From NCBI GenBank assembly GCA_008711295.1, contig VUYV01000214.1:1019210-1083209 (forward strand): a DNA stretch of 64,000 nt, in the 5' to 3' direction. The notes beneath the pieces were generated by a model. The model did no database searches. It was not told the origin of the DNA and saw only the letters and a program-made list of their open reading frames with translations. A program made the translations under genes and the position numbers. Below are positions 32,501 through 44,147 of this stretch, piece by piece (position 1 is the first letter of the stretch; every line of letters starts with the position of its first letter). The stretch comes from Anarhynchus alexandrinus. Lineage: Eukaryota > Chordata > Aves > Charadriiformes > Charadriidae.

Positions 32501-35500
32501 TCACTGCGGGGAGGGGCCCCCGCCCGTTACCTGCCGTTACCCGTGCGGGGCCCGACCCGGTTTCTGGTGGTCCCCGTGAGCAGGCTGGTTTTGGTCAACA
32601 TAAACGTCGAAAGGCCCTCAGCAACCGGGCGCCCTGCGCGGGGCTGCTCCGTGAATACCTGCTGTTGCCCCCTGCCCCGTGTATTCTGGTGTCCCTGCTG
32701 TTGGTTCACCTGAAACAATCCATAATTGCAGTTGCTGTCCGTTCATTTATCGTTTTTTAAGCTTCAGTCCCGACAGGACAGCAGGGTTCAGAGTTTACGT
32801 CTTTCTGAGAGCTGATACTTCAACTGCATACCTATAGAACAAAACCTTCCTTGCGCCTGGAAGGTATTCTTCATGGCAGTGACTGCTCAATACTTAGGTC
32901 AAGGTTATTATCAGGTACAAATTGGCATCACGTAGAGCTGGAATAATTTATTTTGAGTGTTAACTACAAAAAAAGAAATCCCTATGGTATGATTTTGCAG
33001 GCCTTGGCGCATTGTGCAGCAAGGTAAGCAGCATGACGGACAGTGGAAAACGGGGATGTGCTAATGTCTGAAATTTGTTAGGAAAAATGAAGGGAGGTTG
33101 TTTGAAGTGTGTTTAAAAAAAGATGTGCCAGGAAAGCCAAACATCTCTGGTTGACAGTCAAAACTGCACTGTCAGCGTAATGGCTTTGATGCAAAGGCTA
33201 AGTATGTCATCCCTCACACCCCCCAGCAGCGCGTAGTGGGACAGTAATGAGTGTTTTGGATAAGAAACCAATAAATGTTGAGCTGTCTTGGAGCGGGAGG
33301 GGGAAAATGAGGTTGCAAATACTGTGGCTAGGCCTCATTAACGAGATACCTGTCTTGGCCAAGGAGATTCTGATCTCTTCGCAATTACTCCTGTTTCACC
33401 AGGATCTGTTGGGTGGTTGTTTTTTTTCTTTTTTTTTAAATAAACATGGCTGGTCTGCACATGTTTGGCATGTTTGTATTAAATGGAGTGCCCAGGAACA
33501 AGTTTTCCCCTGTCACCTGGGAAGAGCAGCATTTGTCTTGGAGCAGCATCTACCGTATCAGCAAGGAGCTCTGCTGCCAATGCAGCAGACACCGCTCTAT
33601 CAGAACACCTCAACCCAAATCCCCAGCGTTTCTTGCTCTTCTTGTCCTACTTCAGGGAGCCTTACAAAGGCTCTTTTCTCCTGTGCTACAGTCGCAGCTG
33701 CGCTAATCTCAGCACAGCACAGTTTTGCTGGCACACGTGCCACATCCCTTGCTGTTTTGTCCTGGCCTCACGCAGGTCTGGCAGTGCGAGGTTTGACCTT
33801 TAGCTGGAGTGCAGGTTTTGCGGGTAGCTCTAGCTACTTATTCAGAAGAGAGAAAAGTTCCTGACCCTGTCCCTCTTCTGATGACAGAAATAGCCTTGGT
33901 ATCACATGAGGAGGTAGAAGTTAGACACTGTTGATACTGGCAAGGTGATCATCTGGTGATCATCACTCTGGATGCTTTTGTATATAAGAACTGTAAGGTT
34001 AAATAGGGGCAGGGGTTGGGGGGAATAGTAGGCTGAATACCCTGAAGAACATGGGAGATGGAGAGAAGTGGATTTGGACAGTCATATCACACTTCCACTT
34101 CTAGCCCATCCTTGAGCTAACATTTTTGATGCTTCAAATAGCCATGCCCCATCGAGGGCAGTTGGGTGCCCAATACAAAGCAGAGGCATCTCCCTTCAGC
34201 CTGATCCACAGCCCCCAAAAAACAGCTGTGTGAGCAGTAGGGCCTGGCTTTGTACTGGCTTGCGTCTTATGTTTGGGTCTTAGGTGTCTCATAAAGTGTA
34301 GGCACCAAGCAAACTCATCTGGGGTGGGGACGTACAGAATACCTCTCTCCCTTACCAGCTCTATGATCGCCAACAAGGGCTGAACGCTGCAGGCTGTTCC
34401 TCAGTAAGGACAACAGGATCCCTCTTCTCTATGCAGCTACATATTTTGCTGAAACTTACAGGTACCTTAATACTACTCTGGGGAAACTGACTTGAAATGT
34501 GCGGAGAGAAAGCTGGCAATCACGCAGTCAGATGAGCTTCATCGCCTTAAGATACCAGGCTACAAACACCACCAGAGCTGAGTCTGACAGGCAGTTTTTC
34601 AGCCTCCACCAGTAACAGGCTGTGGGACATGATTTCCAGTCTCACCCTCTGCAGGTAACCCTCCCCCGATCCCAAGCTGGTGTGTGCTCAGGCCTTTGTG
34701 TATGTAACAGATGTTGCTCTATTACCACCTAGGTTTTCTCCCTGGAGGAATTCTGTCTCCAACATAAAAATACAAACCAAAGTCAAACTTTGCCCTGTAA
34801 AAGATGGGTGTTGTCTCAACTGAGCTATTGATAGCTCTCAGAGTTACCCTATATTTAATGTTTTAGCTAAGGTATCTTGATGTTGGAGGTTGTGAACAGG
34901 CTCATTTTGCCAACTGGTGTCTTTTTGTCCCAGTAGTACTGACACAATGGATATCCACAAATCCGCAGCCCCTGTACACACCTTTTCATACATAACTGTA
35001 ATGTCTCTAGAGTCTCTTTCAGCAGTATTGTGGCTTTTCCAACATTTTGGAGCGTGGTTCTTGGTTGCTGTTTTTTTTTGAAGCTTCAGCTGCTGGAATC
35101 CAGGGATTGCACAAGGGTCTTCCTGTCACTCAGAGAAAATCCCAGACATTTCTCATTCTCATGATTGTACAGGAAAACTGGAAAATAATATTTGAAGTTA
35201 CCTGAAGACTCAGAAACTGGGAGGAAAATGAAAGGAACCCCCAAATTATTTTGTTTAAGATCTCCTCTGCCCCTCCATCACCATGGCTGTTGCGGAAAAC
35301 TGGCTCAGGGATGTAGGAGGAGATGAGTGATAATTTGCATCTAGACTGGTTTGGCCCTCCTTTGATTGACTCCAGAGGAATTATGCATCTTCTCACGTAC
35401 AAAGTCCTCCACGCTCCTGCCTTTGCTTCTGTCTCTGCAGGCATCTCCGGCACCCCCACTCCCACTCTCTGTTTGATCAAAGCTTCCCCTCTTCTCCTTT

Positions 35501-36559
35501 TATCATTTTTGCATGCTTTAGACTCTCTCCCTCCTCTGCTGCAGCGCATGCCCAGAGCCACCTTCCAGTCAAACATACTTCGAGTTCCCCGTGCCTTTTC
35601 CGTCAAAAGCCTTTAGCGACTGCGTGGGAGAGTCAGGTTCTGACGCTCATCTCCTCTCTTCTGTTTTTATGGTTTAACACGTGCAGCTGGGCACGCGGCT
35701 AACCCTGGTGTACCACAAATCAGGCAGGGAAGTACAGGTATTTATGATGTTCAACGTACCAATGTTAAATGAATGCCTGGGGAAGAAGAGGGCATGCCCA
35801 TACCACTTGTTCCCAGCACTCTTCTGGCCTCCAGCTGTTTCCAGCTCAAGCCCCCCCTGGGCTGGATGTGTAGAGCTGTCCCCCAGGAGAGGATGGGCCA
35901 TCTCAGGAGAAACTTGGACTGGAGATTGAGAGCTGGTTGGGTTTTTCCTCCCCTTCTTTCACAAGGTTTTGAAGGGTAGACTGGGGAGATAAGCCTTGTG
36001 GTGTCTGTTAAGGGGGTGAATGGGGCTCCTGTTTTGTCAAGGAAAACTGCTTTGAAAAGCCACAAGCAGACCACGATGGCCAAATGGCAGAACCAACCAG
36101 CACTGGGGGTTTCAGTGCTTCTTGGAGTTCTTGCCTTGGGCTGGGTCTCTTCTGTCCACTGGGCCTTTTTCAGCACCACCATTCATTGACAGGAGAGACA
36201 CAACTGCTTGGCCATCCGGTCCTTCTTCCAAAGCCCCTGGGACAGCCACAGATCAACACCCAGCTACCTGGATGGATGGATACAGGCAGGTGGAGCAGTC
36301 GTGACCCTGTCTCCTGACTGTGCCATGCCTCACGGCTTCCCACACAATTTGTATGCCACCCTGCAGCCCTGGGGGTTGTTGGTGGAACAGGGCTGGTGTG
36401 CACCATCACGTTCAGCTACTTAGAATGACTCAAGGAAAGAGTCACATTTAAGAAACCAAAAGTACCCCACAACCACTCCACATCACAAGATGCCCGTGAC
36501 AGCTCCCTGCACCACTGACACTGCGCCACGGTTGTTTGGGGTTCTCACAAATTTTATTC

Positions 36560-36861
36560 CAGGATCACAGGGACCTGCATGGTAAGATGCCGGTGTGGTC
36601 CACCCTTCTGCTCCAAAATGAGGTGAATATCACCTAAATTCCCCCCAAAGGATGCCCGCCCAGGCTGTTCTTAAAAACCTCCAGTGATGGAGACTCCGGT
36701 GCTTCCCCAGGCAATCTACTTGAGTAATTAACTGTCTGTTCTGTTAGAAAGCGTTTCCTAATGTCTGGCATCAATCTTGCTCCTTGCAATTTAAACCCCA
36801 TTACTCCTCGCCCTATTCCCCAGCGGACGCAGCAAACGATTGATTCCTGTCCTCGTTGCAT
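36560..36861 (-). mobile_element. CR1 (chicken repeat 1) LINE, 3' fragment
   Basis: The minus strand matches the 3' end of CR1 retrotransposons, in order: a segment around ggagtaatgggg and tttaaattgcaagg, then agacattaggaa and ctttctaacag, then gattgcctgggga, then gtctccatcactggagg and tttttaagaacagcctgg. The copy is old and 5'-truncated at about 36861. The usual terminal ATTCTATG-type repeats are not visible, so it is also diverged or trimmed at its 3' end. It contains no reverse-transcriptase coding part. CR1 is the main LINE of birds and is also common in turtles and crocodilians, which supports the host assignment. Confidence 0.88.
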
Positions 36862-37113
36862 CACCCCGCGCCCCCAAGAGAGAAAGTCTCGGGCCGATTT
36901 ATGACATTCCCTCTGCCTGCGGAGATGGCTCTCCCGAGCACGGTCACGCCGGCACAGGGGAAAACAGAAAGGAAAGATCTTTTGGGGTCGGGGGGGTGTG
37001 TGTGGCATAGTGCACTGCTGGAAATGAGACCCTTAGAAAGCACCTGGGTTTGTGATGGCTGCGAGCCTGGAGCCGGGGAGTGGGATGATGGGGTGGATTT
37101 GTGGCATGTGCCG

Positions 37114-37133
37114 CCCCCCCCCCCCCCCCCCCC
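37114..37133. repeat. 20-base poly-C tract
   Basis: Twenty consecutive C about 400 bases upstream of the CSDC2 promoter. The minus strand is therefore a long G-run able to form G-quadruplex structure. Its length is likely to vary or to be mis-assembled. Confidence 0.85.
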
Positions 37134-37511
37134 GCTGTGCCCGGGGGTGACTGTGGCACCCATGGGTGCTGGGGGGCTGCAGCTGCACCAGCGGGACTCG
37201 GGGTGTCAAGGGAGAGGTTTGACCCATCGCAGGGGGACTCCTTCTAGTCCAGACCTGGCCTCCTGGCCCCATCTTCCCCTCTGGGGTCTTCTCACTCCCC
37301 ATCCCGCAGTCCCTGCAGCCCGTGGGGCTGCCCCATCGCGTCCGGCTGTGCCACCGATGCGCGTCACTTTGCGTAACCGGAGCGATGCAGCCCCCCACCG
37401 GGACCCACCCTCGTCCCCCCCAGCCCCCCGTACAGACTTGCTCCTTTAAGCCTTAGCTCAGAAATGACCAAGCTGATCCCTCCCACCTGCCCGCTCCCCC
37501 TGGCCTGGCCC

Positions 37512-37519
37512 TGACGTCA
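37512..37519. promoter_or_regulatory. CSDC2: Full palindromic CRE (TGACGTCA) in CSDC2 promoter
   Basis: A perfect CREB/ATF site inside the ten-base palindrome ctgacgtcag, about 250 bases upstream of the predicted end of CSDC2 exon 1, in GC-rich promoter sequence. The motif is unambiguous; cAMP-responsive control of CSDC2 is inferred. Confidence 0.6.
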
Positions 37520-37539
37520 GGGGAAGGCGTGCGGATGCG

Positions 37540-37769
37540 TGCGTGTGTGGTGTGTGTGCGAGGCGCGCATCATACACACATCAGATACCGCGGATCCATC
37601 AGCAGCAGGCAGCCGGCAGGCAGGCAGGCAGGCAGAGAAAGCCCCCCCCAAATAACCGGGCTGCAGGCGAGACTGTTGCTCCTCGCAAGGCAGCCGAGGA
37701 GCCTTCGGCCCCGCTGAGCACCGATGCTCTGCAGAGTGCAGCTCCAGGGAGCCCGTCACTGCTGAGGAG
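37540..37769 (+). other. CSDC2: Predicted non-coding exon 1 of CSDC2
   Basis: A strong donor (gag/gtaagc) follows base 37769 in the CpG-rich block upstream of CSDC2, and the first coding exon needs an upstream 5' UTR exon because its acceptor lies at 44056-44057. The left edge is a guess. The exon contains a (GGCA)n tract at about 37613-37635 and no start codon in frame with CSDC2. Confidence 0.5.
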
Positions 37770-39644
37770 GTAAGCGGGGGGGGACACGCACAATGGCCAT
37801 CCAGCTTTGCCCGGGCTATTGTGAGCTGGAGGTTAAACTTCGCGCACACCGCCTTTTTTCTCTCAAAGCTGCTTTTTCCTTTCGACGGCGGAGAGGTGCG
37901 AGGGTGAAGCGCGACTTCCCTCCTCCGGTTTGGTTATTCCCCACCAGCCTGAGGAACAATAACTCCTCTGGGGGTGGTGGTGGTGGCAGCGGCATTGTTG
38001 CGTGTCTGGTTTGGCTGGGGGGGCAAATAACCGGGGGCTTTGCCACGGAGGGCTGAGATCAGCTGGGACCCAGCTCTCCAATTGCCGGGTGAGGAGGAGG
38101 CGATTTGTAAAAAAAAACATCTGTCTTATTAAAGCGGGCTGATAACGATGGGGGCTTGAACTGGGGTTTCTTTGGAACTGGCTGCACTATTCATTCCTGC
38201 AGATGGCAAGTTAGATCCACAAAGGAGGAGGGAAGGACGCGGACGAGGACATTTGCGCCAGGTCTTTGAACAGACACTATTCTAATTAAAAAAAAAAACC
38301 TAACAAAACAAAACAACCAAATCCCACAAATCTGATAATTGGGAGTGATGATTATGCATATATGCTTAAAAGGTAAATGAAGCCTCCATGATGGCTTCTC
38401 CCTTTGCTTCCCCTTTGCGTCTGGCAGCCTGCTTGCTCTCCCCCATGGCCTCCCCGAGAACTGGGCAGCCCTGCACTGACTAAGGGAGCTTTTTATAATC
38501 GATCCATAAAGGTGACATTCATATTTTAGCGCTAAGCAGGCTGTATCGTAGGCGAGACTATCTCAGCAAAGATCCCTGGAGTTGTGAGCGTGATTGGCTT
38601 AGCTGGGGAGGGGACGCTGCCAGTGTGTATTCCCCCAAAACCGCCTGGTTTATTTTTTCCTGTAGTAATTTGTCTCAGCAAAGGGGGTTTTAACACGCAG
38701 GGTAGGCACGGAATTTGCTTGGCTTGGTATTTAACTCTTAATGGCACGATCCGGTAACCAAAAAAAAAAGGGGGTGGGGGTGAGAGGCTTTCATTAGCAT
38801 CGGACAGAGACAGCATTTATAAAAACCTGCCAGACACCGAGGCTGTGAGCCTCCTCTGAGGAAGGAAGGATGGAGAAACGTAGCCCAGCCAGCGCTGTGG
38901 TGGCCCTGCTTGTGGTAACCCCTGCCTGGAGCCATCCCTGTTCCCCAGCTGGTTCCTGCCCTTCACAGCAGCCCCACCGGGAGATGCCAGTTCGGGGTCT
39001 CTGCTGGCCACCGCGTTGTTGGTGGGTCTCTCAGCGCCTGCATGTGCCAAAGCAGCTGAAAAATGGGATTTTTGTTTTTGCATTGAGCTCTGGGGACACG
39101 CTCCCGCGTCTGGGAGGGAGTATCTCTTCTCTGTTTCAGCTCGTGTCTAGACAGGCTGGGTCTGGGGGGGCATCAGCCTCCCCGAGGATGGCGGCGGGCC
39201 AGAACATCGCTTTCCCTGCTCCCTAGGGTGAGGAGATGGCTGCCGGCAGCCGGCTGCGGAGATGGGGGTGTCTTTTTGACATACTGAGACCTTTTTGCTA
39301 CTGGGGTGGAAGGAGCTGGGAGGTAAACCTGACTCCTAAACTGGGGCCACTGGCAGTCGCGAGGGATGGAGAAAACGTGATGGTGAGCAGCAGGGAAGAG
39401 CCCGTACGGGAGCTCGCTGGGAAAGGCAGCAGAGGGAAAATAATCTCCAGCTCCTCGGCTGGGGTGGGGGGAGCGGTGGCACTCGAGAGACCCGAGCGTT
39501 GTGGCAGACAGCATCCGAGCCCCGGGGATTTGCAAAGGGACGTGGCGACCTGAAAGGAAACAGCCCATAAAGGCGATGGTGAGCCAGCCGAAAGGTCACG
39601 TCCTGCAGCCGGAGCGTGACAGCTGCCGGCAGAGCGGCTGCCTG

Positions 39645-39679
39645 TCCATCCATCCATCCGTCCCTCCATCCATCCATCC
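39645..39679. repeat. (TCCA)n tetranucleotide repeat
   Basis: About eight units of a TCCA repeat with one interruption (tccgtccc in the middle), in CSDC2 intron 1. Confidence 0.85.
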
Positions 39680-41232
39680 TGGGGAACCCAGGGGTCCCGA
39701 TGGATGGGAAAGAGCACAAAGAAACACCGCGCGGGAGGGCCGTCTCACTGAGGGCGATTAAGCCAATTAAATATGTATTCCCCCGCCCGGCCGAGGGACG
39801 CGTAGAGGGGTTTTTCTTCGCTGCTGCTAATGAACGGGGAGTGGCAGACAGAGGCTGGTGCCTCTTCAAAAGGCTCCTTCCCCGCTTTGGGGGACCTTGA
39901 AAGGATGTTTAGTTAAACAAGGTCAGCGCCAGCACCCAAGTCAATGTGTTTGGCTTTAAAGAGAGGGAGAGAGACAGTGATTTTATTTGATAAACCGCAG
40001 ACCTTTCAGTGGCTGGTGATGAATGGGGTACTTGGATCTCGAGATAAAAGCTGATGTGTCTACTGCCTGTCTGCCTTAATTGGCCTGGGTTTTCGTGTGT
40101 TCGCCTGCGAGCGCTGCCGACTGTCAGCTCAGCTCGGAAGCCTGCCCTCCGAAAAATATAAAAGCAAAGCCGGCTGCCGCTGCCGAAGGAAACCCTATCA
40201 CCAGAGGGCTCTGGGTTTTCGATCCGAGATGGTTTCTTTGGGGAAGGGGAGAGATGGACAGAGCGGGGGGTGTTTTTTTATGAAGAGCATCCTTCCAGGG
40301 AGAGCTGGGCTTGGTGCTGCTTATGCGTGTCCTTGCCTCAGAGGACTGTCACCCCAGGGGACCCTCAGAGCAAAGCCGCTGAGGGGAGATGGGGAGGAGC
40401 CTTGTGGAGGTCCTGCAGTGGTGGTGGGAGGAGAGGGGGGTTTACGCTGGAGAGGCTTCCCGTGCCCCACGGCACAGCCGGGCTGCTGCAGCCTCTGCTC
40501 TCCTCCTCAAGTGACCCGGATTTCATCCCTGCACAGTGTACGTGCGTGGGGTGGACACGGTGTCATGGGTGACGTCTGTGAGGCCAGGAGAGACCCGGGG
40601 TGGGGAGAGATGCTGTCAGCCTCAGCGGGGGGTTAAGGTGACCACTGGTGATGGAGAAAAGGGGGGAAAAAGCCTCCTGCCATCCTCCCAGATGCCGCCT
40701 CCTTGTTGCCTGCTGGGGCTGCATCATGGAGAAAGGTGGTTTCAGGGCTGGGGAGAGGATGGTGGGGTGGAGCAGAGGGAGGGAAGGAGAAGGACAGGAG
40801 AAGCTTTCCCTGGTCTCTGGCTGGGCTGGGAGGGGAGAAGACACCGGTGAGGACATGCTCGCCTCTCCCCTCTTCTCTCAGCCTGCTTTTGCCGTGAGTT
40901 TAATTTCCTCGGTCCCTTTGTTTGCTGCAGGGATTTAAATGAGGTGGGAGACAGGATACTGCCCTGGAGCCCCCTGTGGTGCCAGAGCTCCTGCTCAGCC
41001 TCAGTTTCAATGGCAATGGCAATGCTGAGCATTCAGCTGCCGGGCCCCAAGGCTGACCCACAAATTTGGGGTGCTCAAGCCAGGCAGTGGAGCAGGGCAG
41101 AGCACTGCTGGCCGTGGGAGCCAGCCTTGGCACGGCCATGAGATGGATGGGGGTCTCTGCTCCAGCCCCTGTTCCAGGCAGCAGTTAGGTGCAATGCCTC
41201 GGTTAGCCCAGGCTGCTGAGGGATGTGTCCGT

Positions 41233-41287
41233 GGGGGGGCTGCATACCCCCAAATATGGGGGGGCTGCATACCCCCAAATATGGGGG
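41233..41287. repeat. Two-copy 25-base tandem repeat, each copy with a perfect CArG box
   Basis: The unit (ggggctgcatacccccaaat plus atggg) occurs twice with a 25-base period. Each copy contains CCAAATATGG, a perfect SRF-binding CArG box of the form CC(A/T)6GG, at 41250-41259 and 41275-41284. The flanking C- and G-runs make each unit almost self-complementary. It lies in CSDC2 intron 1. Confidence 0.75.
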
Positions 41288-44147
41288 TCCCACATCCTCG
41301 CTGTGCCCTGTCCCTGTGCTCATCCCGCTGAGCTGCCACCCTGTGCCAGGGCTCTCCCCCATATCCCCATGGGCCAGCCACAGCCCCCCAAAGTGCCCAG
41401 GGGCAGTCGTGCCCAGCTTGTGTCTCCCACATGGGGCAAGCTCAGCTCCTGGGGGCAAATGGCAGCCCTGGGAGGGCACCCTCCGCTGCTGCCCGTGGGC
41501 CTTGGGAGCGGGCTGGCTGCCTCCTCACCCCCAGCGATGCCCAGCATGCTCCTGCTCCCCACCACCGCTCGTCCCCCAAAGCAGGGGGCCTTCCAGGGCA
41601 CGCCGGCCTGGGCTGGTCCCACAGGTGAAGCTGGGGCAAACCCACTCTCTGTTGCCACTTCATCTGCCCACGCCATTTTGTCCCGGCAAGGCTCCCCCTC
41701 TTGCACGCCCCTTCCCCTTCGCCTCTTATTTTTATTTTGCCTCTGGGAAACTTCCATTTTGGACCCGCCGGAGGAAGCTCTTTCTCCTGGCGCCAACCGA
41801 CCCCCTCAGCATACTAATAGTTTGCTCTAAGCAACGTTATTCAGGTTAAATACCCTCCATTGTCCCTAATCTGGTGGGGGAACTGAAAGGCCTTGTCAGC
41901 GAAAGCGTGCACGCCGCGGTGGTGAAGCCATTTTCATAGTGGTGGCTCCATGATGTGGCAGAGAACCGAGGGCCACCTCCCCCAAGTCGTCCTGCTGGTC
42001 CAGCCCTGACACCTCCTGGGAAGGTGTCGGATCCTGCAGCGATGCTTGGAGACCACATTGCTTTTTGCTGCCCAAAAGCTCCCAGGCTGCGCGCCAGCAC
42101 AGGCAGAGCGGTCAGACGAGGGGCACAGATGGGAGCAGAGAAGCAGCTTGGTGGCTGCCCCGGGGTTTTGGGTGTCTTTCTTGGGTGCTCCCTGAGCCTC
42201 TATGCAGAGCCTGGGAATGGGGACAGGAGATGCTGAGCTCGGGCATGGGGGCAGGAGATGCTAAGTCCGGTGGGCCAGGAGCCGAACAGCCCCAGAGCAG
42301 GGTGGGCTGTGGAGCAGAAGGCAGACGCGTGCACTCCACTTGCTTCATGGCAGAGAGGAGCCACTGAAGCGCATGAAGGGCTTGGTGCAGGGGCGGATGG
42401 GAGAGACCTTTTGGAGGGGTTTGCCACTGCAGCTGGAAGTTGTCTTGGAGGGCAGGAGGCTGTGGGGTGGGATTGCAGTGTGGCCTCTGCCGCCTGGACC
42501 TCGGGGTGAAGCTTTGCAGGGCTGAGAGGGGGCAGCTGTTAGGAAACAGCTAAGGTGGGGATGGGCACCAAGGTGGGACTGGCAGCAGTCAGGGCTTGGC
42601 GATAGGCTGACCCCCTGGCAGGGGAAGCAAGCGGAGGTGGGTGAGGGGAACAGGAGTTGCCTGGTCCCTCCCCAAAACTTCAGCTGCTCTAGAAACCTTT
42701 TCCCATGTCCTTGGTGCCTGCTAATTTGGGAGCGGAGGTGACCCCCTTTTGCATGTCCCCCCAGGGCCTCTGCATCTCAAGGGGCCATGGATGAGTCAGA
42801 AACCAAATTAAATATTCTCCGGGTTTCCCGGTGCGTGCAGGTGTCATCCCAAAAGATGCCGCACGCCCCAGCGGGGCAAGAAGGGCTGGAGGGGGTGGCA
42901 GGGAAGGGGATGGTAACTCCAAGGGATGTCAGGCTCCTCAGCTCTGGGTGATGGGGAAACCCTCAAGCCTGAGGGGTGATGGAGGTGGGTGAGCCCCCAC
43001 CCAGCACCCCCAGAGAGCGGTGCCCCCAAGCATCTTCTGGCAAGGGGCACTCCGAGACAGAGGCACCCGGCATCAGATGCAGCAACTGATGGGAAGAGAA
43101 ATTGGCAGAGCAAAGGCTTTCTGAACAAGCGGCCGCGGTGCTGATCACGGACCAGAGCATGTCGCTCTGAGGCTTAAAAATGCACCCCCCCATCCCCCCA
43201 GTTTCATGCTGGAGGTGGTTCGGTGAAGACAGACGTGCCCACACTTGGTCTGGCTCCTGCTCTTTGGCAGGTGACCTGGCCATCCTCCTGCAGCCAAAGG
43301 TTGTAGGTTTCTGCCCCTTGGGGCTTTAACTACTTGCAAATTGCACCATGCCAGCCAAAAACTGGATCCCAATGACTGCAGCAGCAAGAGGTTGTGCTTG
43401 TGTCATGGCTCGTCTGAGGCACCCAAGGGGTGTGTGTGCTGCCAGCAGCCCCAAAGTAGCCTCCCGGTGTCCCTTCCCTGTAGGGATGTGCCCAGGCAGG
43501 CAGTGAGCTGCTAGCTGGCGCCGGGGTTGGGTCCTAAATCCCATAGTGCTGAGGCAACTGCTAGCAGTGGAGAGACCTCAGACCCCTGGCCTTGACCTAC
43601 CTGTTGTCTCAGACTTTTTCCTTCACCCTTCTAGCAGAAATCTTGAGCTGGGGGAGATCTCAAAGGCCAGGGCTGGAGGACCAGGCATGCTGGTGCTGTG
43701 TGGGCATCCTTGCCAAAATGGTCCCTGCCTGTGGCAGCCCGTGCTCAGCTCCTCCTTCTCCCAGGGCACCTGCTGATTTCGCGACTTCATCTCTAATATG
43801 TGGGATTATCCTGGAAAATGAAAGACACAGCAGCAAACCAGACTCTTTCCTTCCTTCGGGACTGATTTGCTGGAATATCCTGGACAGGCTTCCCAGTTCC
43901 AGGGGTTGGTGCCCAGTACCGAATGCCAGCGGCATGCTGCCTGCTCACACAGACATGGGGCCAGGAGTAAAGTGGGCAATTCCTGACAGCAAACTGCCCC
44001 GTCCAAAAGCCCCCCCTGGGGGGACCTGTGACCACCCCTTCCTTCTTTGCTCCCCAGGTCTCAGGCAGCAGACCCACGTGCCCGGGTGCCCTTTCTCCTG
44101 CCACCTGCCCTTCTGTCCCCAAAACGGAGGAGCCCACCGGTCCCACC

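Larger units (their letters stand above)
32501..37510. other. Intergenic region between POLR3H and CSDC2 (head-to-head, about 5 kb)
   Basis: No exon of a recognisable gene was found on either strand. The longest open frame (33247-33864, 205 codons) has no family features and crosses a poly-T/poly-A tract, so it is treated as chance. The only identifiable repeat is the CR1 fragment at 36560-36861. From about 36850 the sequence becomes strongly GC- and C-rich on approach to the CSDC2 promoter. Confidence 0.7.
37770..44057 (+). other. CSDC2: CSDC2 intron 1 (6.3 kb)
   Basis: Runs from donor gtaagc to acceptor tccccag. It is mostly GC-rich and full of chance open frames. Notable contents are a TEAD-type CATTCCT (38192-38198) touching an E-box CAGATG (38200-38205), an AT-richer block at about 39900-40110 with FOX-, GATA-, RUNX- and nuclear-receptor-like half sites, a (CATC)n tract at 39645-39679, and the CArG pair at 41250-41284. 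None is proven functional. No second gene is apparent. Confidence 0.6.

Noticed and set aside
33247..33864. 205-codon plus-strand open frame between POLR3H and CSDC2
   Set aside because: It crosses a poly-T/poly-A tract, shows no domain, motif or splice context, and overlapping frames of similar length exist in the same place.
36856..37449. 197-codon open frame left of CSDC2
   Set aside because: It includes the 20-base C-run read as poly-proline and lies in GC-rich promoter sequence where stop codons are rare by composition.
41223..41849. 208- and 201-codon overlapping frames in CSDC2 intron 1
   Set aside because: Two different frames are open over the same bases and both run through the 25-base tandem repeat; no family resemblance.
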